DNA of 64,000 nt. It comes from Labia minor (Eukaryota > Arthropoda > Insecta > Dermaptera > Spongiphoridae). A model generated the notes under the pieces. The model did not search any database. It was not told the origin of the DNA and was given only the letters and a program-made list of their open reading frames with translations. Positions 1-10,971 of the stretch are shown here, in pieces. How positions within the stretch are numbered: the first letter of the stretch is position 1; each line of letters starts with the position of its first letter. The translations under genes were made by a program, and so were the position numbers. Location of the stretch: assembly GCA_963082975.1 (NCBI GenBank), contig OY720347.1:48918655-48982654 (forward strand). The letters are read 5' to 3'.

Positions 1-240
1 ATTATTCTTAAATTATTCTCTTCGTCTTTCATATTTTGAATAATAATAAATAATAAATAAATGATCAAAGGATCAATATTTTAAAATTAATTAATATTTT
101 AATCAATTTTAATATTATTATTCAGTTTATCTAAAATCTTAGTTACATTAATAGTAAAAGTCTGTGATTAATGAAATGCAATCTATTAATAAATACTCAC
201 ATAAATAAAAGTATAAGTAGAAATATACAAATATATTTTT

Positions 241-359
241 TTAGCCTTGGCTTTTTTGCCATCGATTTACACGAGTGACTTGTTCGAGGGTAAGGCCTTG
301 TAGATTGAGCATGCAGGCGGTCTTGGGATTTGGTTTTTTGACGGAGAGGTTAGTTCTAG
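241..359 (-). CDS. Putative C-terminal exon of an unrecognised gene
   Basis: On the minus strand a canonical acceptor (ending ATTCAG) at 360-361 opens a frame of 38 codons that ends with TAA at 241-243. Two bases complete a split codon, so the exon enters in phase 1. The peptide is rich in Lys, Asn, Thr and Gln and includes TACMLNLQGLTLEQVTRVN. Its base composition (near 50% GC) stands far above the AT-rich flanks, which favours real coding sequence. I do not recognise the family. Upstream exons would lie at higher coordinates on the minus strand, perhaps far away across the transposon-filled region. The signal-peptide exon at 41521-41692 has the right strand, but nothing links the two. It could also be a degraded element fragment. 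Confidence 0.35.
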
Positions 360-1478
360 CTGAATTTAAAATTATATTATACATCTTTTTCTCTCCAAAT
401 TTTTAATTATGAATAGTATATTATATATATATATCTTTTATGTTTATTAAGCTTAAAAATAAATAAAATTTTTTTTTGTTATTAAAAAATTAATTTTTAT
501 CCATATATGGTACTATATAGGGGATTTTAAATCTAGAGGCTCCTTAAATACGTTTTATTTTACCCTGGACTAACTTTTTAATCTCCATTCATTAAAGTTT
601 ATCCAATTTTGACATCGTATAATCCATTATTATGTTATATTATTAATTTGTAGTTTTTCTGTTAAAATAATTAAGTTTTTTCAATTTTTAATGAAGATGA
701 CTGACTATAGGCAATACTTTTGAAGCTTTTGTTATTATTAATTCAGTAGAAGATTATTATTATTTCATTATTATTAATTGAAGTAAATTATTCAGGGATG
801 CCCCAAAGTAAAATGCGCTCGATCAAAAAAAAAAAAATAAAATAAAATAAAATTGGTGCATTCAATTTGTTTTTGTTTTTTTAAACATATAAATAAATTG
901 TAATTGTAATTTTTTATTTAATTTAAGTGAAAAAACATGTATAAAAATAAAGATACTAAATATTTTTGTATAATTTTTAAAAATTTAAATTTTTTAAGTA
1001 TGCAGGTGTGGATCATAAATTCATCATAAAAATGATCCTATACGTTTATGGTGTTATTCTAGATGTAAAACATTCATCTTTCAAAATCTGACATGAATCT
1101 TAAATATTCATAGAAAATTGTTAGAAATTTTAAAATAATCTAGGTAAATTTGGCGTCCCGAAACAATGCTGACTTCCCCTTGGTGTCTCTGCATATACTA
1201 TTCTAATTATTTAGAGTTTATATTTATAAAATATGTCAGCGACTATGAGACTCTCAATGGAAAACCTCAAACATATTTTTTACAAATTCAGAAAAAGAAT
1301 GACTATAGGTATATATCTTATATATTTAGCCAGTCATTTGATGCAAAATCAATATACAAATACCTACTAAGAATAAAAGGCTTTGAAATAGATTGTATGT
1401 TATTTTTGGAGAAAACTAGAACCATAAAATATGCATATAAATATATATATATAATAAATGAGAAATTAATATATAATA
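360..1478. other. AT-rich non-coding stretch
   Basis: I see no supported gene here. The open frame at 1166-1513 has AT-driven composition, runs into the hAT terminus at 1479 and shows no recognisable domain. Confidence 0.6.
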
Positions 1479-2394
1479 CAGTGATTCCCAACCTGTGGGG
1501 CGCGACCCCCTAGGGGGGCGCGAGCACACTAATGGTGGGGGCGCGAGCATATCCAAGAGAAAATGTTATTTAAAATTAGCTGGAGTGTCTCCACTCGACT
1601 ATCTCGCAATTTGAATTGGATTAAATAACATAATATATTATATTTAAATTAAATTTAATTAATTATAAATTATAAACTAAAATTAATAAATAATATTTAT
1701 TAAATCAGCGCATATTTGGCTCTTTGTTGATGGCACCACGTCACGTGTTGGCGCGTGATTTGCAGTCGTGTTAAAAAATTAATTTCGATACTTTCAGCGA
1801 TTCAATCAAGTTGAAATTCTATATATATAGATAGCAGTTTTATACAATTTTTAAAAATGTAAAAAATTATCAAATATATATCTTTATTTTTACGGTCACT
1901 TTAGAGGAAAAAAAAAATCAAAACGTTGTAGGTAATGATCCTCTTCCGGTTGAGCTATATTTCTCAAATGTTGATAAAAAACTACGAATTTTGAATAATG
2001 CCCGTATACCAAATTTCATCATTCTAGCTCAAACCGTTTTTGCGTAATCCTGCCTACATACACACACATAAACACACACACACATAAACACACACACACA
2101 CATATATATACAGACATTTTTCTCAACCTTAGTGAAAATGATTCAGGAACCTTCAAAACGTATAAAAACATCAAAATCTCAATATCGAAAATTTTCGTGA
2201 TCGCAATACTATCTCTGGCAAGATAGTAAAAATTGATTAAGTCAGGGAATGTAAAGAGGCTCTCAAACAACATTTCCGACTTTTTTTCAATATAGTTCTA
2301 AAAAAAGTTAAAATGTTTTCATTTTATTGTATGCGGTGGATGAAAATTATGATTGAAAATTAGGCCGTGAATACTAAAAGGTTGAGAAACACTG
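1479..2394. mobile_element. Non-autonomous hAT element with perfect 8-bp TSD
   Basis: The left end begins CAGTGATTCCCAACCT and the right end, read on the minus strand, begins CAGTGTTTCTCAACCT. This is a hAT-type terminal inverted repeat. The flanks 1471-1478 and 2395-2402 are both ATATAATA, the 8-bp duplication expected of hAT. There is no transposase. The subterminal sequence contains GC-rich GGGGCGCGA repeats at the left end. A family A repeat (1580-2232) has inserted inside. The core next to that insertion, read on the minus strand, resembles the hAT copies at 42372-43168 and 26405-28614, so the three belong to one subfamily. Confidence 0.85.
1580..2232 (+). repeat. Family A repeat, near full length
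   Basis: It starts CTGGAGTGTCTCCACTCG, followed by ACTATCTCGCA. It ends with the hairpin ACTATCTCTGGCAAGATAGT and the terminal AAAAA. The core carries a CA-rich microsatellite (about 2055-2105). The same layout recurs at 8700-9293, 17406-17821 (interrupted), 42455-43041, 48244-48965 (minus) and as a 5' part at 13883-14158 (minus). No protein is encoded. Short subterminal inverted repeats, a 3' hairpin, a microsatellite core and no clear target duplication resemble non-autonomous Helentrons (HINE/DINE-1 type). That class assignment is inference. Confidence 0.75.
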
Positions 2395-2402
2395 ATATAA
2401 TA

Positions 2403-4746
2403 AATAATTTAAAAAACAGGAGAGATAGAATTTAGTAAAATATATGATTAAACTGAATGATGTTTATGGAGAGAGATCACGAATAATAAACGAGACAGAC
2501 AATAGAATTTAGGCGTTAGAAGGAGTCTTGATTACTCGTACATATTGAAATTGAGCTTGGCAATCCCAAGAGACACTCAATCTAATCTGTGTAAAACAGA
2601 TTCAACCATTAAGATAATTGAATCAAACATGTTATATTTAATTTATGACATCTCACACTCCTCTTGATGAAAAATCAATTTTAACGATATTTATCGTTTA
2701 ATCACAACGCCATCTAAAATTGAAAGCATTTATCGTTTACTATGATAGGGTAATTATTATTGTTTGTATAGTATTTGGTATATATTTATTTTATATTATA
2801 TGTAGATAAAAAATATTAAACATGCATTTGTAAAACATTATACATTCACAATTATAGATATTTAATTCTCTTACCTACAATTTGTTTAATTTTATTTAAT
2901 GAAAATTTAAAATGATCAAAAAGTAGTACAAGTTTTCAATTATTTGAAATCATTTATTTATAGAGGGCTAAGAATTATTTAACGATTAGTGAATATACAT
3001 ATATATATATATATCTTGATATCAATCGAGTGTTCATTTATTTATCTATTTCTTTATTCAGCGATGTTTCAACTTCTCTATAATATTGAGATAAAATGTC
3101 TACTGTTCTTGAACCATTTTATATAATGGTTAATTATTATCATGGATAAATGAATCAACTATGCATGAATGGAATGATGATTGACAAAGCAAGTGTTTGA
3201 AAACCTTGAAGGTCAGTGATGTGCCCCTATTGATTGCAAATGGCACTAAATGGGTCATCTAGAAAAAAATTCATAAAAGCATTGAAAAAAAAAATCATTA
3301 ATTATAAGAAATTTTCTTTTAAAAATTCAATATAATTATCCCAATCCAAATTACAATAAATTTAGCTAAGGAAATGCTTGATAAAGAATTTCTTTGAATT
3401 TAAATTTGTAAGTAGCCAGAAACGAATGAAAGGACCAAAATGCTTGGAACGGATAACATTGAATCAATGAAAGGATCTTGCAAGATAAGATGTAAAGGAA
3501 AACGTATTCTATAGGTGAAATCTAGAAATCAAAGTATATGTAATTATTATACCAATTCTGCTGTGGTTAAAATAATAAGGGCTTTATTATTTCTTTAATC
3601 CTTATTCCTTTAAGTCAACAAATTTAACATACCAACCCACAAAAACTATCCTTAAACTAATCAACTAATACCTTTAAGTATAATTTGTAAATATGACTGT
3701 AAACTTAATTTATAATATTAATTATTAAAGGAATCTAAAGGAATCTAACAAAATATCTATTGTATTTTATTGAATAAATGAGAACATTGTCAAAAGAGAG
3801 AGAAGATATTAAAACAAAATCTTTTGAAAACTATTGAACAAAGTATTATATTAATTAATAAATAAATTAAAATAATAATTAAAAGAAAATTAAAAAATAA
3901 ACAATGATCAAAAAAAAAAAAATAATTTCAATGTTTGAGGATAATACAATGGAATAAGTAAATAATCTCATGATATCAATTAATATAGATCTAATCTCTC
4001 TATTCATGTTATCGGATAGTTATAATTGGAAAGTTAATAATAAATAATCTATTTTAGATGTATTTTACTTTTTATTTGAAATAATGCCCGAGGCTTGATG
4101 GATGATTAATTGAAGGTGGAAAATGAGTTTGATTGACATTCTCGATTGTGGTGACAGAGTAGAAAATTTTTTTAAATAGAAATGGTGAGCATATAATAAA
4201 TGTATAAAGAGAAAACAAATATAATGTCCAAATTCATAAAAATTAAAAAAAAAATATAGGAGTAATAAGCCTATTAATATTAGTGGGGAAAAATACAGGA
4301 AATGTACGATATATAGGCAAGAAATGCCGGGGTCTGCATTGCAGCTGTAATGCGTAATTTTATCATGTCAATTCAAAAAAACAAAACAAAAAGTTGTTTT
4401 TAATTTAAAATGAATAGTCTTTAGAAAAATAACATTTCCATTTAACCAATAGGTTTCGAATAAAAAATAATTAATTGTTTTTCTAATTTAATTAAATATA
4501 ATAATTGTATATTTAACACAATGATTATTTCAGAATATATTGGAATATATGATTGACAGTGGGATTTGTTTTATCTATTTATTAATACTATAAATAAATT
4601 GATTTGTAAAAATAAATATTTATTTTTGTTTTATTTAGTTTCATTAATTTTTAACTTTTTAAAAAAAAATTATTGATTGATATATAATTAGGAGAATTAT
4701 CAGTATGTTGATTTGTTAAATAACAAATAAATATATTTAATAATAA
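2403..4746. other. AT-rich stretch without a gene
   Basis: Only AT-rich sequence, poly-A runs and short TA repeats are seen. No exon with convincing composition or splice sites was found on either strand. Confidence 0.55.
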
Positions 4747-5674
4747 GCGGGAGTGTCCTCTCCTTGACTTTCCCGCATATAAATAGGTATAAAGAGTTGC
4801 GAATGAATATTTAGAATGTAATAAAGTGCTACTTCCGGTTAACTGATATTTTAAATGTAAAAAAAACAGATATGGATATAATATAAATATTTTTAATTTT
4901 ATTTTATTTATAATATATAAGGGCTGGCTGTGACGTCATGAAGTGCTGGGTGACGTCATATAATTTTAAATTAAGAAAAAACTAATGAAGATGATTTTTC
5001 TCGAGGATAAAATCAATACAAAGTGCATAACACGTGGAGATATGCCTTCACGTGAAATTTGATATGAAAATAACCCTTCACTTCCTCTCTTCGATCGGCA
5101 ATACTAGCACTTCCGGTTTCCGGATTTGCACCAAAAGTTGATCCATTCATCATACTGATACATTAAGTAAATATACCAAATTTCATCAAAATCCGTTGAG
5201 CCGTTCAAGCTGTACACATCTCTAGGGACACACATCGGACGGACGGACAGACATCATGCTAAAAATACTTTTTTCTGTTAAGAAAATGCATGATTCGTGG
5301 AGATATGTACCTAAAAATATCCATAGGTGAAATTTGGTGTGAAAACAATACCTCCCTTACTATCGTCGGTCGGTAAAAAGGAAACGCTACTTGTATAGGT
5401 AAAATGTCACTTCCGGTAGTCAGATCATGATGAAATTTGGTATCTGAATTTTTTTCATATTTTTAAATCTATATACAAAATATGAAGCAAATATCTCGAA
5501 GCAAACTGGTACTTTACTTGAAAGGTAAACGCAACCATTGTAGGTAAAGTACCACTTCCGGTTAACCGATTTTGACGAAATTTTGATAGAAATCTACAAA
5601 CTGTGAATAATATCGGTGTACCAAATTTCGAAGTCCTAGCTTGATTAGTTTTTGAGTAAATTTGCTTACAGACA

Positions 5675-5705
<31 letters not shown>

Positions 5706-5852
5706 CATACATACACACACACAGACATAATTCGAAAAATGGTATTTTCCGACTCAGGGAGGTCTAAAACGTCAAGATCTATCAAAATCTCGAAGTCGAA
5801 ATTTTTGACGATTCCAATACTTCCCTTATACGAAGTATGCGGGAAAGTAAAA
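4747..5852 (+). repeat. Family B repeat with an embedded family C segment
   Basis: The left end reads CGGGAGTGTCCTCTCCTTGA then CTTTCCCGCAT, and the right end reads ATGCGGGAAAGTAAAAA, so the ends form the same kind of subterminal inverted repeat as family A with other bases. The interior has two TGACGTCAT motifs (about 4930-4960), repeated CACTTCCGGT motifs and a CATA/CA microsatellite (5676-5722). A family C segment ends at about 5378 with ACTATCGTCGGTCGGTAAAAA. The element looks like a composite of related non-autonomous units. No coding sequence is credible, because the frames here are microsatellite translations. Confidence 0.65.
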
Positions 5853-6048
5853 ATTGAAGAAAAATGTCACGCAAAGAGTTTTTAAATTTTTTAAAACATT
5901 GAATACACATATAATTTTTTCAAAAAATTTGAATTGTTATATTTCTCAAAGAATACAAATACAATTTAATTTAATAAGCATAAAAAATTAGCTGTGGCCA
6001 GGCACACATTTGAAAAAATTAATTTCCAAACAACATTATATATATATA

Positions 6049-6699
6049 AGTGGCGCAAACAGTGGGGGTTTTTAGGGTTTATTATTAAGTTTAGGTAAAA
6101 ATGAATATAATGAAACTTTTAGTAAATTCCATTCCCTATAAATTTAATACGGTAGTATGATAATTCTCATAAAAATCGGTATTTATTGAGAAAATCAATA
6201 AAATGTGCTCTTTGACACCTCTTTTACTACCCTTACTTAAGGTCCGATCTTGTCCGAAAACAATCCAATCCCCGCCCATCATTCCTAAAAAATACATCTA
6301 AATATCAAATTTCAAGACAATATCTCATTTTGTTTAAACGTAATTTTTTTTTTTGCAGTTTTGGATTCAGAACCGTCTGAGAAATGGAGATCTCAAAAGT
6401 TTTCAAAATTTTCCGACCATCATTCCATAAGGAAAGCTAAAATGATTTACTTATAACTGGAAAAAAAATATTTTCTTTCTAAAAGTGTGAATACGAGTAA
6501 ATAAAATACAAAATTAAATTTTTTTGCCAGATTTTGTAAAATCAGTATTTCATAACAAAACTTTTTTAAATATTTAATTAAAAAAAAAATCTTAATGAAA
6601 ATTTGTCTTTGAGAGAGCCCGGGGGGGGGGGGCGCCATAGGAAGCTGGAGAGCTAGTCAAACCCCCCCACCCCAGGATCAAATCCTGGTTGCGCCACTG
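6049..6699. mobile_element. MITE with AGTGGCGCAA / TTGCGCCACT ends
   Basis: The ends are AGTGGCGCAAACAG (left) and CTGGTTGCGCCACTG (right), flanked by AT-rich sequence compatible with an 8-bp duplication (ATATATAT versus ATATATAC). The right arm carries poly-G and poly-C runs (about 6621-6675). A second, truncated copy in the opposite orientation lies at 36919-37578, and two right ends lie in tandem at 38511-38662. The superfamily is probably hAT, judging from the CAGTG terminus and the duplication length. No transposase is present. Confidence 0.65.
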
Positions 6700-6864
6700 A
6701 TATATACTAATATAAAGTATATAAAAAAATATTTTTAAAACTTGAATTAAAATGTCTAAATTATATTATCTTTTTTTTATTTTTAGTTTAATTACTCAAA
6801 GATTTTACTAATATATTTTAAAGTGAAAAATTTCCGACAATGAATATAAAATTAATACTTTGTA

Positions 6865-7075
6865 AACTACCACTTCCGGCTTCCGGATATACTCCAAAAG
6901 TTGATGAACTCATGCTTCTGGTGCATTAAGTAAATATACTAAATTTTATCAAAATCCGTTGACCCGTTCGAGCTGTACACGTCTATTCGAACAGACGGAT
7001 GGACAGACAGAGGGACAGACATCGTGCTAAAAATACTTTTTTCTGTTAACAAAATGCATGATTCGTGAAGATATG
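6865..7075 (+). repeat. Family C fragment
   Basis: This matches 5105-5300 closely: CACTTCCGG motifs, a stretch ending in repeated GGACAGAC units, then CTAAAAATACTTTTTTCTGT. The terminal hairpin is missing, so the copy is 3' truncated. Confidence 0.6.
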
Positions 7076-8006
7076 TAATAAAAATAAATAAAAATTCATT
7101 GGGATTCAGGTGAGAAAAATGACATCACCAACGGCCATACTTGTTTAGATTTTGTAGCTATTTTTCAAGCATAGTATAATTTAAAATAAATTGACATAAT
7201 AATAAAAAAATAAATTTACCTATCAAATATGATTTTAAATTTTATTATCTATATTAAGGTTTATTATACAATCTAAGGAATAAAAATTTTATGTAAATAT
7301 ATATTTTCTAAATAAAAAAAATGTGATTTCTACATTATTCTACAATATAATAAATATAAATTATATAAGGTATTATAGTTTCCAAAGAAATTCGAATGAC
7401 GAAAATAAAATTAAAGAGGAAAAATTGATGAACGAGTAAAAATTATTATTATTTTAAAATTTTACATAATAATATATTTGGTAATTATTTATATTAATAT
7501 AAATTCAAAAAAAATAAAATTTTCTAAAAATTCTAAAAATTACATATATATAAACTTGTGTGGGTATGGAGAAATAAATAAATGAACAAATAATGAAGAA
7601 GTAGGCTTATGCGATTTGAAAACATCTAGTATATAATAAATATTTTATTTATTTATTATACTAAATCTCGTGTATCATTATCTGATTTTTATACATAATT
7701 TTACTGATGATATTTTATTATCAAAATACATTAAAGTGGTTAATAGATAGAATAAAAATTTAAATTATAGATCGTAAATTATTCTTAAGATACTTTTAAT
7801 TAATTTTTATTTATCTTATATTAAATGAAAAGTGTTCGAATGGCGCAATGCGGCAGCAGAAGAGAGATTAGGCAGTTTTTCTTTTTAATTTATTTTTGTA
7901 AATACATTAACTGTTTATTATAAGTTGTGAAAAATACTTATTATTAATGTATTTTTTTGATATTATTATGATATTTATTATTAAATAGTTATAATAAACC
8001 TATACA
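7076..8006. other. AT-rich stretch without a gene
   Basis: No exon is seen. A short less AT-rich patch at about 7832-7878 has no further context. The last eight bases, CCTATACA, are the left target-site duplication of the next element. Confidence 0.55.
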
Positions 8007-8153
8007 CAGTGATGTATTGGTAAAATAAGAAGTAAGGGAATGCATAGTGGGAGCAAAAAAGTCCTATTTTCAGCAAACTATTTTTGAAGTGAAACTTCTT
8101 TAGCGGCGTCCTGACATTTGGTTGAGAATGGAGAGTGAATTGAAAAATTGAAA

Positions 8154-8173
8154 TTTCGTAACGCGTTACGAAA
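8154..8173. other. Perfect 20-bp palindrome
   Basis: TTTCGTAACGCGTTACGAAA is identical to its reverse complement and lies in the left subterminal part of the hAT at 8007-11338. It shares the ACGCGT centre with palindromes in the related element at 15931-16197. It may be a transposase subterminal binding site (inference). Confidence 0.6.
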
Positions 8174-8214
8174 CGCAAGAGAGAAAAAAGATATAGATAT
8201 AACGAGTGAGAATG

Positions 8215-8360
8215 AGATAGCCTCTATCTCCGACTCTCTTTTGTGCGGTGTTTCGTTTTTGAGAGAGAGGCTATCTGGGTCTTTCTTTTGTCCGGTCTTT
8301 CGTCTTTGAGAAAGAGGCTATCTGCCTCTTCGTTTTGTGCTGTCTTTCGTTCTACTACGC
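8215..8360 (+). repeat. Degenerate 55-bp tandem repeat, GC-rich
   Basis: About three imperfect units share GAGGCTATCT, TTTTGTGC/CCGGT and TCTTTCGT blocks. The open frame at 8243-8545 reads through the repeat and is not considered a gene. Confidence 0.55.
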
Positions 8361-8699
8361 TCTCGCTAGGTCCAAAGTCCACGGCGCGCATGCGCGGTAG
8401 TACGTTGACGCGGAATAATATTTCTCAGCTTCTACTGGGTCAAAGAATAAAAATTAGTATGACTTATGATCAAAAGAGGGCGAGATCTCCACCTTGTCCA
8501 GTAGATATCGCAATTAAATACAATTTGAATTTAAATATATATTAATTTCAAAATTTGCCTAAACATTTATAAAAATAAATATACATATGAAATTTGTTAT
8601 TTTTTTTTAATATTAAAAAATATTTAATTTGAGATTAATTATATGTAAAAAGATCAACTATCAAATAGATTCAAACTTTTATTTTCTTTGATTAGATTA

Positions 8700-9126
8700 T
8701 AATTAAATATTATTTATATTATTTAAAAATTATTATTAAATTTAATTAATTATAAATTATAAATAATAAATAATAAATATTAAACCAGCGCATGTTTGGC
8801 TTTTTGTTGATGGCACCACGTCACGTGTTGGCGCGTGAGATTTGCAGTGTTAAAAAATTAATTCTGGTAATTTCAGCTAATCAATCAAGCTGAAATTCTA
8901 TATATAGCAGTTTTATACAATTATTAATCATGTGAAAAATTATCAAACATATATCTTTATTTTTACGGTCACTTTAGAGGAAAAAAAATCAAAACGTTGT
9001 AGGTAATGACCCTCTTCCGGTTGAGCTACATTTCTCAAAAGTTGATAGAAAACTATGAATTTTGAATAATGTCCATGTACCAAATTTCATCATTCTAGCT
9101 CAAACCGTTTTTGCGTAATCTTGCCT

Positions 9127-9164
<38 letters not shown>

Positions 9165-9293
9165 ACACACACAGACATTTTTCTCAACCTTAGTGAAAAT
9201 GATTCAGGAACCTTCAAAAAGTATAAAAACATCAAAATCTCAACATCGAAAATTTTCGTGATCGCAATACTATCTCTGGCGAGATAGTAAAAA
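8700..9293 (+). repeat. Family A repeat, 5' end eroded
   Basis: It matches 1580-2232 from the region after the 5' inverted repeat to the 3' hairpin ACTATCTCTGGCGAGATAGT plus AAAAA. The microsatellite core is a (CA)n run at about 9128-9175. It is nested inside the hAT at 8007-11338. Confidence 0.7.
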
Positions 9294-9527
9294 ATGATTC
9301 ATTATTATTGGATTTGGCTGGTAATATTAATACCTGAGACACCGAGCTCGCTCTACCCTTTAAAAAATATTGATATACAATTCTTTAATTATTTATTACA
9401 ATTATTAAATGTATTAAATAATATTTTATTGAAAAAATATTAAAAATTATAAAACTATCTAAAACTTAATTAATAAAAGAACAATGAATAAATAAATCAC
9501 GAAAATAGATAAAAAAAAAATGCACGC

Positions 9528-9592
9528 GGCGAGTTTCGATCCTTCGAACTCGGGGAGTAAAAACAATTGTTCTTACTGCTGGTCTATGATAT
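9528..9592 (-). pseudogene. tRNA-like segment (A-box/B-box remnant)
   Basis: Read on the minus strand, TAGACCAGCAGTAAGAACA resembles a D-arm/A-box, and GAGTTCGAAGGATCG resembles a T-arm/B-box. The anticodon stem and the acceptor stem do not pair, so this is not a working tRNA. It may be a tRNA-derived SINE head or a tRNA pseudogene. Confidence 0.3.
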
Positions 9593-9657
9593 TTTGATAA
9601 TTACAAAGATATTTTTACCATCTTTCAAAGATATTTATTTGTTTTGTTGTTTTTTTT

Positions 9658-10085
9658 TGAGAGAGATTAATAAATATATATATATTTTATTAAAAATAAA
9701 TATTTTTAATTTTATTTCGAAATTAAATAATGAATTTTAAAATATTTTAAATATAAAAAAATGTTAATACAATATCATTTAAAAAAAAGCGGGATTAATA
9801 AATATATATATATATATTTTATTAAAAATAAATATTTTTAATTTTATTTCGAAATTAAATAATAAATTTTAAAATATTTTAAATATAAAATTTCGAAATT
9901 AAATAATGAATTTTAAAATATTTTAAATATAAAAAAATGTTAATACAATATCATTTAAAAAAAAAGCGGGATTAATAAATATATATATATATTTTATTAA
10001 AAATAAATATTTTTAATTTTATTTCGAAATTAAATTATAAATTTTAAAATATTTTAAATATAAAAAAAATATTAATACAAAATTA
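9658..10085 (+). repeat. TA-rich tandem array, three long units
   Basis: Three copies begin near 9663, 9793 and 9968 with GATTAATAAATATATATATA, continue with TATTTCGAAATTAAAT and end in AAAAAAGCGG. The middle unit is longer because it carries an internal duplication of its second half. The GCGGGA joining motif also starts family B, suggesting the array arose by tandem duplication of a family B-type end. Confidence 0.65.
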
Positions 10086-10094
10086 AAAAAAGGC

Positions 10095-10330
10095 GGGAGT
10101 AAAATTTCAAAATGGATGCCATTTACGTCACCCATATATAATTTTCAATTAAGAAATTAATAATGAAGCTGTAAGTTTCAAGAGATGTAATCAATAAAAC
10201 TCAATTTTTCTTTATAAATACTATATCTAGTGTGAATTTGAAAAAAATCGTTAGAGCGGTTTTTGAGAACCAATGGTTATAGATAAATAGATAGATATAT
10301 ACAATTTTAGCTAGCATAATAAGATAAGAT
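10095..10330 (+). repeat. Family B-like fragment
   Basis: The stretch from GGCGGGAGTA through a TTACGTCACC motif and TATATAATTTTCAATTAAG parallels 4931-5040 of family B. The 3' inverted repeat is missing. Confidence 0.5.
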
Positions 10331-10566
10331 ATATATCGTGAAATAATTAAAATTCTCAAGTCAAATATACAGCGTGCACGCATACCGACGCATGTAATTG
10401 TGTGTGTGAACATGGTCGGCGATTCACACGCCAACACATACAGTTATGTGCGTCGATGACCATTCACGTTATTTATCCGAATCTCAACATTACTTTAACA
10501 CTACTAAATCAATTTAAAATTATTATTGCATTTAAAACTGCTTTTCTCTACTCCACAGATTTCACT

Positions 10567-10971
10567 ATGCCGAAAAAAAATAACGACCAAAATTTAGACG
10601 ATATTATTTATTTCATACACCTTTCACTACTGGTTTATAGCCACACAGGTGCTAATGCACTTGAACGAGGCGAAGATAAAATCCCTCTAATTCTCGGGGG
10701 AGATTTTAATGTAAATTTTGGATCTGATGATTCGTTGCCGTTGATCAACTTTCTTCGAGAAACATTTGGTCTGCTTATAAATAACGATCCCAAGGAATCA
10801 ACAACAAAATCTGGAACTACAATAGATGCTGTTTTTACACGTTATATAGAAAATATCGAATCACGAACATATATATCTTATTTTAGTTATCACAAGCCAT
10901 TAATATCAGTATTACCAATTGAAGCACCAACCGACAATAGTACAGGCAATGTAGATATGATGATAGAGTAG
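10567..10971 (+). pseudogene. Endonuclease/exonuclease/phosphatase (EEP) domain fragment of a mobile element
   Basis: An ATG at 10567 opens a 134-codon frame with the EEP-fold signature GGDFNVNF (Asp and Asn of the catalytic DFN motif). It is followed by a region with TTKSGTTIDAVFTRY and a serine- and histidine-containing YFSYHKPLIS segment. That corresponds to the C-terminal half of an AP-endonuclease-like domain, so only the end of the domain is present. Such domains occur in non-LTR retrotransposons and, fused to Rep/helicase proteins, in Helentrons. No reverse transcriptase or helicase lies next to it. It sits after a family B-like tail inside the 8007-11338 composite, which hints that it may come from the autonomous partner of the A/B/C repeats (inference). 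The frame upstream of the ATG (from 10402) looks non-coding. Confidence 0.55.

Noticed and set aside
1166-1513. 115-codon plus-strand frame
   Set aside because: Its composition follows the AT-rich background, it crosses the hAT boundary and TSD at 1471-1479, and it has no domain.
5455-5885. Frames on both strands around 5455-5885
   Set aside because: They translate the CATA/CA microsatellite of family B and are not proteins.
8243-8545. 100-codon plus-strand frame
   Set aside because: It reads through a degenerate 55-bp tandem repeat inside a hAT element.
9528-9592. Functional tRNA gene
   Set aside because: A- and B-box-like parts are present, but the acceptor and anticodon stems do not pair.
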